DNA of 64,000 nt from Natronosalvus hydrolyticus (GTDB lineage: Archaea; Halobacteriota; Halobacteria; Halobacteriales; Natrialbaceae): assembly GCA_025517525.1 (NCBI GenBank), contig JAOPJZ010000001.1, forward strand, positions 372,001-436,000, read 5' to 3'. Both the position numbers and the translations under genes were made by a program. Under the pieces are notes generated by a model, which saw nothing but the letters and a program-made list of their open reading frames with translations, did not search any database and was not told the DNA's origin. Of this stretch, positions 15,950 through 24,810 are shown in pieces. Position 1 is the stretch's first letter. Each line of letters begins with the position of its first letter.

Positions 15950-17239
15950 ATGGAGGGTGCCGATCATAGTCGCAAGGAATCCGGCTTCAAACGTCGAACC
16001 CGCGTCGACGATGCACTGTCGATACTCGAGGACGCTATCGAAACCCGTGTCGATGGATGTGACACCGAGCGAGTCCCACTCGAGCGGGCGGATGGCCGGG
16101 TCCTCGCAGAGGCAGTCAGCGCGGCGGTAGATGTCCCACACTACGAGCGAGCGGCGATGGATGGTTACGCCGTTCGGGCCGAGGATACGTTCGGAGCCAG
16201 CGACCGATCGCCGGCGGTTCTCTCGATCGATACTGGAGCGAGCGACAGCGATGCCCCTATTGAGCCAAACAGTGCCCGCCGGGTCCACACCGGTAGTGCG
16301 CTGCCGACTGGTGCGGATGCGGTCGTGATGATCGAACACACCGAACGCCTCGAGGCGACCGGCGAACTCGAGGTGCTGGGAGCCGTCGGCGAGGGACAAA
16401 ACGTCGCCCCTGTCGGCGAAGACGTGACGGCTGACCAGCACTTGTACGATCCAGGTCACCGTCTTCGCCCTTCCGACCTCGGTTTACTCCGCTCGGCCGG
16501 CATCCAACGGCCACTGGTCGCTCACCGCCCGACGGTGGGCGTCGTGCCGACTGGCGAGGAACTGGTCAACGAGGATCCCGCTCCGGGTGAAGTCATCGAG
16601 ACGAACGGGCTCACGGTGTCGCGACTGGTCGAACGCTGGGGTGGCGAGGCAACCTATCGGAACGTCGTGACTGACGACCCCGACGCGCTCAGAGTTGCCA
16701 TCCAGCGTGACCTGACCAAAGACGTCGTCGTCACCAGCGGTGGCTCCTCGGTCGGGCAACGTGACCTCTTGCCCGAAGTGATAGACGACCTCGGCGAGGT
16801 GCTCGTCCACGGCGTGGCCCTAAAACCGGGACATCCCGTCTGTCTGGGCGTCGTGGAGGGGACGCCGGTTCTCGCTCTCCCCGGCTATCCGGTCGCGTGT
16901 ATCATCAACGCCGTCCAGTTTCTCCGGCCCGTCCTTGCCTGGTTGCAGGGGACCGACCCCTCGCCCCACCCAACGACCATGGCCCGTCTCGAGCGCAAAA
17001 TCCCGTCCGAACCCGGAACGCGCACCTTCGCTCGAGTCAGCCTCGAGTCACATGACCTCACAGAAGCGCCTGCGAGCGACGATGAAACCCCGCTCGAGTA
17101 CCGGGCAACGCCGACTCGAGCCAGCGGGTCGGGCGTGCTCTCGAGCGTGGCCCTCGCCGACGGCTGGGTGGTCGTTCCCGAGGAACGCGAGGGGATTCCC
17201 GAGGGCGAAACGGTTGCGGTCGAATGCTGGGAATCGTGA
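15950..17239 (+). CDS. moeA: Molybdopterin molybdotransferase MoeA
   Basis: A 429-residue enzyme that inserts molybdate (or tungstate) into adenylated molybdopterin in the last step of cofactor synthesis. Recognisable segments are the opening AL..L with VPLERADGRVLAEAV, the substrate segment PHYERAAMDGYAVRAED, HTGSALPTGADAVVMIE, PTGEEL, the MoeA/MogA domain with VVVTSGGSSVGQRDL, and LKPGHPVCLGVVEG with LPGYPVA. The C-terminal beta-barrel domain follows. Length and domain order are normal for the family. It stands alone on the plus strand with no other cofactor genes nearby. Confidence 0.95.
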   Translation: MEGADHSRKESGFKRRTRVDDALSILEDAIETRVDGCDTERVPLERADGRVLAEAVSAAVDVPHYERAAMDGYAVRAEDTFGASDRSPAVLSIDTGASDSDAPIEPNSARRVHTGSALPTGADAVVMIEHTERLEATGELEVLGAVGEGQNVAPVGEDVTADQHLYDPGHRLRPSDLGLLRSAGIQRPLVAHRPTVGVVPTGEELVNEDPAPGEVIETNGLTVSRLVERWGGEATYRNVVTDDPDALRVAIQRDLTKDVVVTSGGSSVGQRDLLPEVIDDLGEVLVHGVALKPGHPVCLGVVEGTPVLALPGYPVACIINAVQFLRPVLAWLQGTDPSPHPTTMARLERKIPSEPGTRTFARVSLESHDLTEAPASDDETPLEYRATPTRASGSGVLSSVALADGWVVVPEEREGIPEGETVAVECWES

Positions 17240-17396
17240 CGGCTGCGGTCAGGTGCTGTAACCCGTACGACGACGGAGGCGATCGCTGAAACCGGTGTGG
17301 TTGGGGCGAAGGATGCTGAACTCGAGGCGATACTATCTATCGGTTGAATCGACAACGAAATACAATTCGGTGGATGAGGGCTATTCGAGAAGCGCC

Positions 17397-18575
17397 TCAG
17401 AGGAAAAACAAGCTGAGGAGGCCACCATCGTCATCTTCCTCGTCAGTTTCATCGCCGCCCGAGTCCTCGGCACCGTCGTCTTCGTCGTTGGTCTCGTCGT
17501 CGTCAGTCGACGTCTCCCCATCGTCGGCCGCTCCGTCGTCCGTGGACTCGTCTCCGTCGCTTTGGGTTTCTTCGCCGTCTTCACCAGCAGCGTCGTTAGT
17601 TCCGTTCTCGGTGTCCTCTTCGTTCCCCCAGATGTCCGTTTCGACGGTCTCCTCGTAGGTCATCTCCTCGAGCGGGATACTGATCGTGGTCCCCGCTGCT
17701 AACTCGAAATCCGCGGTAAATTCGATTCGAAGTTCGGAGACTTCCTCGTTTTCGACGTGGGTCACCCACCAGTCGTCCAGGTTCCGATTTTCGATGTGGG
17801 TCGTCGTGTCGACCGTGGTTTCACGACCGGGTTGTAACACGTGCTCGCGGTCGCTTTCACCCTGGCCGATGACGACATCGTTCATCGTAATCTCGTAGCC
17901 CAGACGGGTCATCGGGATGGCATAGTCCTGTGGGTTGTACATGTCGAACGCCAACTCGAGTTCGGTGTGACGGTCGTCGACGTCGCCCCACTGGCCACGC
18001 GTTTCGTTGACGTAGAGGAACGGGTCGTCGACGAGCGCTCTGTTGGCGTCTATCGGCCTCGTTTCGTCGCTGTTGAACGATGACAGGAGGTCAGTTTCGA
18101 TAGTTCGTTCGTCCGAAATCGACGTCGAACGGTCGAGCAGACCACTCGAGACGGTGGCGTCTATCAGGACGTGTGTCTCCTCGTCGTTTTCGATGTGAGT
18201 TACCCACCAGTTCGGAATCCGCTCGTTTCGCATCTCGGTCCGGAACGATTCGGTGGAGGTGCCTGGCTCGAGTCGGATCTCGTCGCCACCGCCCTCGGCC
18301 ATCTCGACGTCGTTCATCCAGACGACGTACGTGGCGTTGACGTCTGCGGCGGCTGCACCGATGGGGTTCGGATTGGTGACCGTCATCTCGGTCAGGATTT
18401 CCGTGTCCGTCTCGGTGACGTTGCCGAACTCGTTGTCGACTGATTCGACAGCAGGAACACCGATGAAACCGGTGGCATATGCGCCACCGATCAGTACCAC
18501 AACGGCGAGCAGAAGGGACAGCAGTATTCGAACCCCGCTGCCAAACAAAAGCGATTGAATGCGGTTACGTACCAT
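17397..18575 (-). CDS. LEA14-like protein with two WHy-type domains
   Basis: A 392-residue protein. One N-terminal transmembrane helix (about 14-36) leads into two beta-rich repeats related to water-stress/hypersensitive-response (WHy, LEA type 2) domains, each with an Asn-Pro (TVTNPNPIG and FDMYNPQDY) and a WWVTHIEN / WWVTHVEN segment. A long Asp/Glu/Thr tail of about 70 residues ends in a hydrophobic LLSLFFL. The protein should sit on the outer face of the membrane. LEA14 proteins are associated with desiccation and osmotic stress; the exact role in archaea is unknown. The repeat pair suggests an internal duplication. Confidence 0.8.
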   Translation of the reverse strand: MVRNRIQSLLFGSGVRILLSLLLAVVVLIGGAYATGFIGVPAVESVDNEFGNVTETDTEILTEMTVTNPNPIGAAAADVNATYVVWMNDVEMAEGGGDEIRLEPGTSTESFRTEMRNERIPNWWVTHIENDEETHVLIDATVSSGLLDRSTSISDERTIETDLLSSFNSDETRPIDANRALVDDPFLYVNETRGQWGDVDDRHTELELAFDMYNPQDYAIPMTRLGYEITMNDVVIGQGESDREHVLQPGRETTVDTTTHIENRNLDDWWVTHVENEEVSELRIEFTADFELAAGTTISIPLEEMTYEETVETDIWGNEEDTENGTNDAAGEDGEETQSDGDESTDDGAADDGETSTDDDETNDEDDGAEDSGGDETDEEDDDGGLLSLFFL

Positions 18576-18684
18576 ATCTGTTCCGTGTTCGTTACCGACC
18601 TATGGCCAGCGAAAGCAGTTAGCTCTGTTGGACTGTCGCCACCGAAAGGATGGTATTAAGAGACCCGACATGCAACGTCGCGGT

Positions 18685-18870
18685 ATGGCAGACCACACGC
18701 AGACGACTGACAGGGGGGTTGGACTGGGATTGCTCCTCGGCGCCGTCGCCATCCTCGGCGCACTCGTGATGCTCACCACGGCACCGCAGATCGAAGCCGC
18801 CTGGGGATTCGCCGCCGCAATGGTGTTTGGCTCGCTGGCTATCGTTGCATTGCACGTTTACTGGGACTGA
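18685..18870 (+). CDS. Small two-helix membrane protein
   Basis: A 61-residue protein (MADHTQTTDRG...) with two transmembrane helices (LGLLLGAVAILGALVMLTT and WGFAAAMVFGSLAIVALHVYW). A TATA-like GTATTAAGAG about 30 nt upstream puts transcription at or just before ATG 18685, so I prefer it to the in-frame ATG at 18670. It resembles small conserved haloarchaeal membrane proteins of unknown function. It precedes the small wHTH gene on the same strand but is separated by its own promoter. Confidence 0.7.
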   Translation: MADHTQTTDRGVGLGLLLGAVAILGALVMLTTAPQIEAAWGFAAAMVFGSLAIVALHVYWD

Positions 18871-18991
18871 TACCGTCGTCTCTTTTCGGTGATTTGTTGT
18901 GCCGGACTCGAGGCCCAGTTACCCACTCCAGAAAAACGTAAATGACGCTCAAGAGTTAAGACCACAGCGGCCCTATGTTATGGTACGTACG

Positions 18992-19216
18992 ATGACGGAC
19001 TACTCCGAAGAAGAACAGCGAATCATTTCGTATCTTCGAGAGAGTGCTGCTCGCGGTGAGCAGTATTTCAGAGCGAAGAACATCGCGAGTGCAATCGGTC
19101 TCTCATCGAAACAGGTCGGTGTTCGGCTGCCACATCTGGCCGAGAAAACCGACGATATCGACATCGAAAAGTGGGGCCGTGCCCGCTCGACGACCTGGAA
19201 AGTTACGCTCAGCTAA
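18992..19216 (+). CDS. Small winged-helix protein (DUF7123-like)
   Basis: A 74-residue protein with a single compact winged-helix fold (EEQRIISYLRES, EQYFRAKNIASAIGLSSKQVGVRLPHLAEK, wing IEKWGRARSTTWKVTLS). ATG 18980 (MVRT...) is an alternative start; a TATA-like GAGTTAAGAC lies 25-40 nt upstream of both. It is closely related to the protein at 57993-58226, sharing the DIDIEKWG..STTWKV end. Such small, highly conserved haloarchaeal wHTH proteins probably bind nucleic acid. The target is unknown. Confidence 0.8.
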   Translation: MTDYSEEEQRIISYLRESAARGEQYFRAKNIASAIGLSSKQVGVRLPHLAEKTDDIDIEKWGRARSTTWKVTLS

Positions 19217-19337
19217 TCGCTCTTTCGTTTCCGACACCGGTTCTCGAGCAATCCAACACTCCCTCGAGTGGCACAAAAGCCGGCAATCCGTTCTCGAAGA
19301 CGCCGTCTTTTTAATCGTTTACTCCACAGGTACCAGT

Positions 19338-19775
19338 ATGACAGTCCGGGTCAACCGTTCGTTCGAGTTAGGGGCCTCACCCGAGCGCGTCTGGGAGTTC
19401 ATCGCTGATCCGGAGAAACGCGCCCGGTCAATTAGCGTCGTCACCGGCTACACGACGAACGATCCCGAAGGGATACGGGCAACGTGGGACGTCAAATTAC
19501 CGCTACCGTTGATCACTCGCACCGTCGAGGTCGATACCGAAGACGTGATTCGACGACCGCCGGAGTACGTCAAATTCGTCGGTCGCTCGAAACTGCTCGA
19601 CGTCACTGGGGAACACGAAATCGTCGAAACGGAGGCCGGTTCGCGACTCGAGAACACGTTCGTCGTCGACGGCCACCTTCCCGGCGTCGAGAAGTTTTTC
19701 AAGCGAAACCTCGACAGCGAGCTGAAGAATCTCCAACGGGAACTCGAGCGAGATATTCGACGTGATACCATATGA
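19338..19775 (+). CDS. SRPBCC-fold (polyketide cyclase/START-like) protein
   Basis: A 145-residue protein with the SRPBCC helix-grip fold signature: VNRSFELGASPERVWEFIADPEKRA at the start, beta strands through the middle, and a long C-terminal helix (GVEKFFKRNLDSELKNLQREL). The cavity of this fold binds hydrophobic ligands. The CoxG-like start and short length fit a carrier or ligand-binding protein; no catalytic residues can be named. Its end overlaps the start of the nitrilase-family gene by 4 bp, so the pair is translated together. Confidence 0.82.
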   Translation: MTVRVNRSFELGASPERVWEFIADPEKRARSISVVTGYTTNDPEGIRATWDVKLPLPLITRTVEVDTEDVIRRPPEYVKFVGRSKLLDVTGEHEIVETEAGSRLENTFVVDGHLPGVEKFFKRNLDSELKNLQRELERDIRRDTI

Positions 19776-20632
19776 CCCGGACTGAACCCGACCACAGCGG
19801 CGAACGAACGGGCGATGGGGGTCGGTCGATCACGCTCGGCCTCGCGCAACTCGAAATTGAGGCTGGAGAACTGGATGGAAACGTCGACCGTGCGGTTGAC
19901 GCTATCGCCAGGGCCGCGAAACGTGGTGCCGATCTGGTTGCCCTTCCCGAACTGTTCACTGTGGGGTACTTCGCGTTCGATTGCTACGAGCGCTCGGCTG
20001 AACCCCTCGAGGGCGAGACGATGACGCGACTCGAGAGGGCAGCGGCCGATCACGACGTCGCCCTCCTCGCGGGGAGTTTCGTCGAAGATCTTGCGGCCAC
20101 AGAATCCGTCGAAACGCCGGCAGACGAAGGCTATGCGAACACGACGGCCGTGTTCTCGGCCGATGGCGACCTCGAACTCGTCTACCGGAAACATCACCTG
20201 TTCGGCTACGATTCGGTCGAAACCGAGCTCCTCGTTCCGGGTGACCGAATCGATACGGCGAACGTCTGTGGCGTCAAAATCGGCGTCAGCACGTGTTATG
20301 ACCTGCGATTTCCGGAACTGTACCGGATCCTCGTCGATCAAGGTGCCGAACTCATTCTCGTCCCGAGCGCCTGGCCGTATCCTCGGATCGAACACTGGGA
20401 GACGCTCTCTCGAGCGCGGGCGATCGAAAATCAATGTTTCCTCGCGACGATCAACGGTGCTGGGACGTTTGACGATGCAACCTTGCTTGGTCGGTCAACC
20501 GTGTACGACCCATGGGGAACAGTGCTTGCCTCGAGCGGCGACGAACCGACGCTCGTGATGGCGACGATCGATCTCGACGCCGTCGGGGCCGTCCGCGATC
20601 GATTCCCGGCACTTCGTGACCGACGGTTGTGA
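19772..20632 (+). CDS. Carbon-nitrogen hydrolase (nitrilase superfamily)
   Basis: A 286-residue amidase of the nitrilase superfamily. The catalytic triad is recognisable as Glu in ALPELFTVGYF, Lys in VYRKHHLFG and Cys in GVSTCYDLRFPELYR. The cytosolic enzyme hydrolyses an amide or deaminates a small substrate such as an omega-amidase substrate or N-carbamoyl compound. The specific substrate is not evident. It overlaps the SRPBCC gene by an ATGA-type junction, so a shared pathway is likely. The region after it has an 8-bp palindrome that may act in termination. Confidence 0.9.
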   Translation: MTRTEPDHSGERTGDGGRSITLGLAQLEIEAGELDGNVDRAVDAIARAAKRGADLVALPELFTVGYFAFDCYERSAEPLEGETMTRLERAAADHDVALLAGSFVEDLAATESVETPADEGYANTTAVFSADGDLELVYRKHHLFGYDSVETELLVPGDRIDTANVCGVKIGVSTCYDLRFPELYRILVDQGAELILVPSAWPYPRIEHWETLSRARAIENQCFLATINGAGTFDDATLLGRSTVYDPWGTVLASSGDEPTLVMATIDLDAVGAVRDRFPALRDRRL

Positions 20633-21027
20633 CGCCAACGACTCGCTGATACGCGCTCGAACGCGACCAACTTTCGAGACGGGACACCGATCACTGTCTT
20701 TTTATGAGTTGGCCCCTCACCATCAGTCGCCGGTTACGACGCTTTTCACGTCAGGACCGGCAAAAGCGCGTCGCTCGGCCCGTCGTACTCGTTCCCGGGA
20801 AACGAGTATTCCACTCCACTCACCCCCTCGCCTCTCCACTCTCGCCTCGCTTTCGGTATGAAAACGATCGAGTCGCAACTCGAGCGTAACGATAGCACGT
20901 GACGGACTCGAGCAGAAAAAGCGAGATCGGGAGTCGTGTTCCGCGTTATAGTGATTCGTGGAACTATCGAGACACTCGAGTGAAAGGCGTTAGGGCTCGA
21001 GTGTTGTATGACTTCTACGAATCGCTA
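20633..21027. other. Convergent intergenic region with a palindrome
   Basis: No credible gene lies between the two convergent genes. A perfect 8-bp inverted repeat (20786-20808, TACTCGTT / AACGAGTA around CCCGGGA) is the main feature and may help end transcription. Short open frames here are basic and Ser/Arg-rich, unlike haloarchaeal proteins. Confidence 0.5.
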
Positions 21028-22563
21028 TTATTCGTCCTGGGTCTTGATGTCGGCTGAGAGGCCCTGTGCCATCTCGATCTCTTTGGAATTGTTGAGCGTC
21101 CAGGCAGTGCGCTCGGTGACGGCCTCGATAGCCTCGCGGGCACTTGGATACCCGTTGCCGGACTTTTTCACGCCGCCGAAGGGCAACTGGACCTCGGCCC
21201 CGATACACGGCAGGTTGGCGTAGGCCAGCCCGAGTTCGGCGTGGTCGCGGAAGTAGTTGATCTGGCGGTAGTCCTCGGAGATGATCGCACCGGCGAGCCC
21301 GTAGGGCGTGTCGTTGTGAATCTTGACGGCATCTTCGATGTCACCCGAGTATTGCATGAGTGCGACATGGGGGCCGAAACACTCCTCTTTGATACAGCGC
21401 AGGTCGCTGTCGTACTCGATTTCGTAGACGAACGGCCCGACCCAGTGGCCATCTTCGTGGCCGTCCGGAATCTCGCTTGCCTCGAGTTCGGCGCGGTCGA
21501 CCAGCACCTCAGCCCCCTCCTTTTTCGCGAGCTCGTTGTGTTTGTGGATCTTTTCGACGTGTCCCGGTTCGATGGCTGGGCCCATGAACGTGTTTTCGTC
21601 GAGCGGGTCACCAACGGCGACCGATTCGGCGAGTTCGACGTAACGGTCTTTGAACTCGTCGTAGACGTCTTCGTGAACGATCAGGCGCTCGCTCGAGACA
21701 CAGCGCTGGCCAGTGGTTTTGAAACTCGACATGACGGCCGAGTGGACGGCGATGTCGAGATCAGCGTTTTCGGTGATGACGATGCCGTTTTTCCCACCCA
21801 TTTCACAGGCTGCGAGTTTGCCGGGTTCGCCGCCGACCTTCCCGGCAATTTCGTGACCAACCTCGGCGGATCCAGTGAAGAGGACGGTGTCGACGCGCGA
21901 GTCGTCGACGATGGATGCGCCAGCGTCACCGAAGCCCTGGATCATGTTGAACACGCCGTCGGGAACGCCAGCGTCCTCCATCATTTCGGCGATGATCTGG
22001 CCGCACCACGGCGTCTGTTCGGCGGGTTTCCAGACGACCGTGTTGCCTTCGACCAGGGCTATCGCCATGTGCCAGAACGGGATGGCGACCGGGAAGTTCC
22101 AGGGCGTGATACAGCCGATGACGCCCCGCGGTTTCCGGCGCATGTAGGCGTCTTTGGCCCCGACTTCGGAGGGGACGACGTCGCCGTGGGGATGACGGGC
22201 GTTCCCGGCGGCCCACTCGACCATGTGGTAGGCTTCGATGACGTCGGCGCGGCCTTCGCTGATCTCTTTCCCGCACTCTTTGGTGATGACTTCGGCGAGT
22301 TCCTCGGTTCGGTCACGCAGTTCGTGGTAGATATCCCAGAGGTACTCGGCGCGGTCGATATACGAGAGTTCGCGCCATTCCTCGAAGGCCTCGTCGGCCG
22401 CTGCGAGGGCGACGTCGATGTCGTCTTCTGTGCCGCGCTCGAAGGTCGCCAGCGACTCGCCGGTCGCCGGGTTCTCGCTCTCGAACGTCGTGTCGCCGCT
22501 GCCGTCGGTCCACTCACCGTCGATGTAGTGTCCGTACGTGCCGTCTGTTGGCTGGTCGGTCAT
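21028..22563 (-). CDS. Aldehyde dehydrogenase family protein
   Basis: A 511-residue NAD(P)-dependent aldehyde dehydrogenase. The catalytic cysteine is Cys288 in TTGQRCVSSERL, the general-base glutamate is in ACEMGGKNG, and the cofactor segment FTGSAEVG and the ECFGPHVAL motif are in order. The substrate might be a semialdehyde, since the family includes succinate-, 2,5-dioxovalerate- and methylmalonate-semialdehyde enzymes. I cannot choose. The start at ATG 22563 is preferred to a TTG nine bases upstream. It is transcribed alone and convergent with the nitrilase-family gene. Confidence 0.92.
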   Translation of the reverse strand: MTDQPTDGTYGHYIDGEWTDGSGDTTFESENPATGESLATFERGTEDDIDVALAAADEAFEEWRELSYIDRAEYLWDIYHELRDRTEELAEVITKECGKEISEGRADVIEAYHMVEWAAGNARHPHGDVVPSEVGAKDAYMRRKPRGVIGCITPWNFPVAIPFWHMAIALVEGNTVVWKPAEQTPWCGQIIAEMMEDAGVPDGVFNMIQGFGDAGASIVDDSRVDTVLFTGSAEVGHEIAGKVGGEPGKLAACEMGGKNGIVITENADLDIAVHSAVMSSFKTTGQRCVSSERLIVHEDVYDEFKDRYVELAESVAVGDPLDENTFMGPAIEPGHVEKIHKHNELAKKEGAEVLVDRAELEASEIPDGHEDGHWVGPFVYEIEYDSDLRCIKEECFGPHVALMQYSGDIEDAVKIHNDTPYGLAGAIISEDYRQINYFRDHAELGLAYANLPCIGAEVQLPFGGVKKSGNGYPSAREAIEAVTERTAWTLNNSKEIEMAQGLSADIKTQDE

Positions 22564-22630
22564 ACGTGGCAATATTTTCGCCGACCCGTATGAAAAAACC
22601 TCCTATCCGTCTGCAGTCACGGACTTTCGT

Positions 22631-23440
22631 TCAATTATGGCCAATATCCGCCACCTTTTCCACTTCGCTCCTGAGTTGGGTGGAGTCGAACTCGTGGTCG
22701 GGCCGTAATCTGATAAAGTCGAGAAATGAACGCGCCGTCAACAACGCTTCCCCATCGTACACTGTGGCCGCAGCAGCGACTGCAGTGCGGGCACCGATAC
22801 GAGGTTCGAGGATAGCCAGTGCACACGCGAGGTCGTATGCTCTGGTCTCTTCGACCCGTGAATCGTCGACGCTCGTTGCATCGATGAAGTATAGCTCGCC
22901 ATCACACCGCAGGACGTTCTCTGCACGCAGGTCGCCATGAGCTAGCCCGTGTTCGTGCAGGGTCGCCAACATCGAGAACAGTTCGGGCGCGTGCTCGGTG
23001 ATCGTCTCATCTGAGACTTCCTCGAGGGTCCGAAAGTCCGGCAGGTATTCCAGGACGAGGACACCGAGACCGTTGACTTCGAACGCGTCGATCGGTTTGG
23101 GGGCGTTCAGCCCGACGTGTCGCATCTTCTGGGTGGCTTCGAACTCGTGTTCGACCATCTGGAGCGGGGTGTCAAACCGGTCGAAGAACCCTTCAGCCCC
23201 GGAGGAAAACGCGCCAACGTTTCGACCGGTGGTCAGCAGGCCGTGGACGAGCGCGTTCTGTCTCGAGACGATTTTGACAAAGTACTCGTCGTCGATGACA
23301 CAGGGAGTAGAAAGCCAGTTGTCCGCCTCGAGAAACTCCACGCGCACGGTGTCGCGGTCGTATCGATCCGCCAGCGTCCGGATAACACGCTCGATCCGAC
23401 TCCATTCGACCGTCCCTCGAGCGAGCTGGCGGATGTCCAT
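22631..23440 (-). CDS. RIO1/Bud32-like protein kinase
   Basis: A 269-residue small kinase with a recognisable catalytic loop HGDLRAENVL and metal-binding FIDATS (in place of a DFG). The lysine of the nucleotide pocket is probably in EYFVKIVSRQN. The N-terminal ~60 residues precede the kinase lobe. The start at 23440 fits a TATA-like element on the minus strand (about 23463-23471) 25-30 nt upstream. An upstream in-frame start at 23494 would contain that promoter. It resembles archaeal RIO-type serine kinases with unknown substrates. The gene is divergent from the membrane protein gene at 23546. Confidence 0.8.
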   Translation of the reverse strand: MDIRQLARGTVEWSRIERVIRTLADRYDRDTVRVEFLEADNWLSTPCVIDDEYFVKIVSRQNALVHGLLTTGRNVGAFSSGAEGFFDRFDTPLQMVEHEFEATQKMRHVGLNAPKPIDAFEVNGLGVLVLEYLPDFRTLEEVSDETITEHAPELFSMLATLHEHGLAHGDLRAENVLRCDGELYFIDATSVDDSRVEETRAYDLACALAILEPRIGARTAVAAAATVYDGEALLTARSFLDFIRLRPDHEFDSTQLRSEVEKVADIGHN

Positions 23441-23545
23441 ACCGGCATTACTGAGGCGCGGTTCATAAAGGCGTTCCGGAGCGGTGTTTCTCACACGGAA
23501 TATCTTCCCCGTGATTTATCTCTACTGGCCGACATGGTAGCGACG

Positions 23546-24724
23546 ATGTACGCAATCGACGACCTGAGCGACGCTATCGATGTCACTCGTAATTTTCTGA
23601 CCCCGGTCGACATCTGGATGTGGCTCAAACTGGCGATTATCCTCCTCTTCGTCGGGGGTGTTACTTTCGGTGGCCCGACTGTACCGACAGGTGACCCGAC
23701 GGGGTTTGATGCGGTGACGACGGAGGAAGACGTCGACAGCCTCGAGGAGTTCCAGGCGGAGTGGGAAGCGGAGACGGGCGAGGAGTTCCCGGTCGATGAT
23801 CTCATCTTTGCGATTGCCGTGCTGGCCGCCATTATCATCGGCATCTGGCTCGTGTATGCATTTATTGGAGCGATTTTCGAGTTCGTCTTCGTCGAATCGC
23901 TCCGGTCCTCGGCAGTTGACGTTCGTCAGTACGCGAACCGTAACTTTGGACGTGGTGTTCGCCTCTTTGGATTCCGGATCGGTTTGCTTCTCGTCCTTTC
24001 GCTCATCGTTGGTGGACCCATCTGGTGGGCAGTTTCGTCAGCCGACGGCGTCAGCGCCTCACTGGCAGTTCTCGGTGTCGCGTATGTCGGACTCGCCTTT
24101 ATCTCAGCCCTCGCGTACGTCCTCATCAGTCGTTTTACCACCGTTTTTGTCACCCAGATCATGCTGGGTGAAGAGCGCGGCGTCTTGAGTGCCTGGAGCC
24201 GATTCTTGCCGACACTGCGAGCGAACCTCGTCGAGTACGCGGTGTACGTCGTTCTCGTCTGGGTGCTCCAGTTCGTCGTCTCCATCGGCTACGGCTTTCT
24301 CGTTGCCATCGTCCTCGTCGTGCTTGCGATTCCGTTCGTGATTTTGGCGGTCATCGCCGCGATGGCCGGTGGCACCGTTGGTCTGGTGCTTGCCGGCGCC
24401 ATAGCTGCCGTCGGATTGCTGTGTGGTCTTCTGGTTGTCATGCTGATCCGCGTCCCCATCGACTCGTACTTCCGGTACTACGGCTTCCTCATCCTTGGCG
24501 ACACGAACCCGGACCTCGATCTCATCCCGAAACAGCGTGCGGCCGTTCGCAGCGACGGCGGCGAACCGGACGCTGGCGATGCCGGGGACACGGACTGGGA
24601 CGACAATGGGAACGATTCCGGATGGAGCAACTCGAGCTGGGACGACGATGACGACGGTTCCGAGTGGGACGACGATGACGACGAGTCGACTCGAAACGAC
24701 GACAACGACCGAGGTGGCTGGTAA
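23546..24724 (+). CDS. Haloarchaeal multi-pass membrane protein (DUF7544-like)
   Basis: A 392-residue polytopic membrane protein with about six to eight transmembrane segments, opening with MYAIDDLSDAIDVTRNFLTPV and closing with a hydrophilic, Asp/Asn/Ser-rich tail of about 60 residues containing DDDD runs. I remember a haloarchaeal family with this start (DUF7544), function unknown. ATG 23534 is an alternative start four codons upstream; a TATA-like TGATTTATC near 23512-23520 fits 23546 slightly better. The acidic tail probably faces one side of the membrane and may bind cations (inference). Confidence 0.75.
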   Translation: MYAIDDLSDAIDVTRNFLTPVDIWMWLKLAIILLFVGGVTFGGPTVPTGDPTGFDAVTTEEDVDSLEEFQAEWEAETGEEFPVDDLIFAIAVLAAIIIGIWLVYAFIGAIFEFVFVESLRSSAVDVRQYANRNFGRGVRLFGFRIGLLLVLSLIVGGPIWWAVSSADGVSASLAVLGVAYVGLAFISALAYVLISRFTTVFVTQIMLGEERGVLSAWSRFLPTLRANLVEYAVYVVLVWVLQFVVSIGYGFLVAIVLVVLAIPFVILAVIAAMAGGTVGLVLAGAIAAVGLLCGLLVVMLIRVPIDSYFRYYGFLILGDTNPDLDLIPKQRAAVRSDGGEPDAGDAGDTDWDDNGNDSGWSNSSWDDDDDGSEWDDDDDESTRNDDNDRGGW

Positions 24725-24810
24725 CTGGCGGGCACCTTCGGCCGGGTAGCTGGGTTCTCTCCCTGCTCCGTCTTCGGTGAATTTATCTCTCTCCTCGGCA
24801 AGTATTGCGC

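Noticed and set aside
21241..22593. 450-codon open frame on the plus strand
   Set aside because: It is antisense to the aldehyde dehydrogenase, whose motifs are complete; the frame is a shadow of its third positions.
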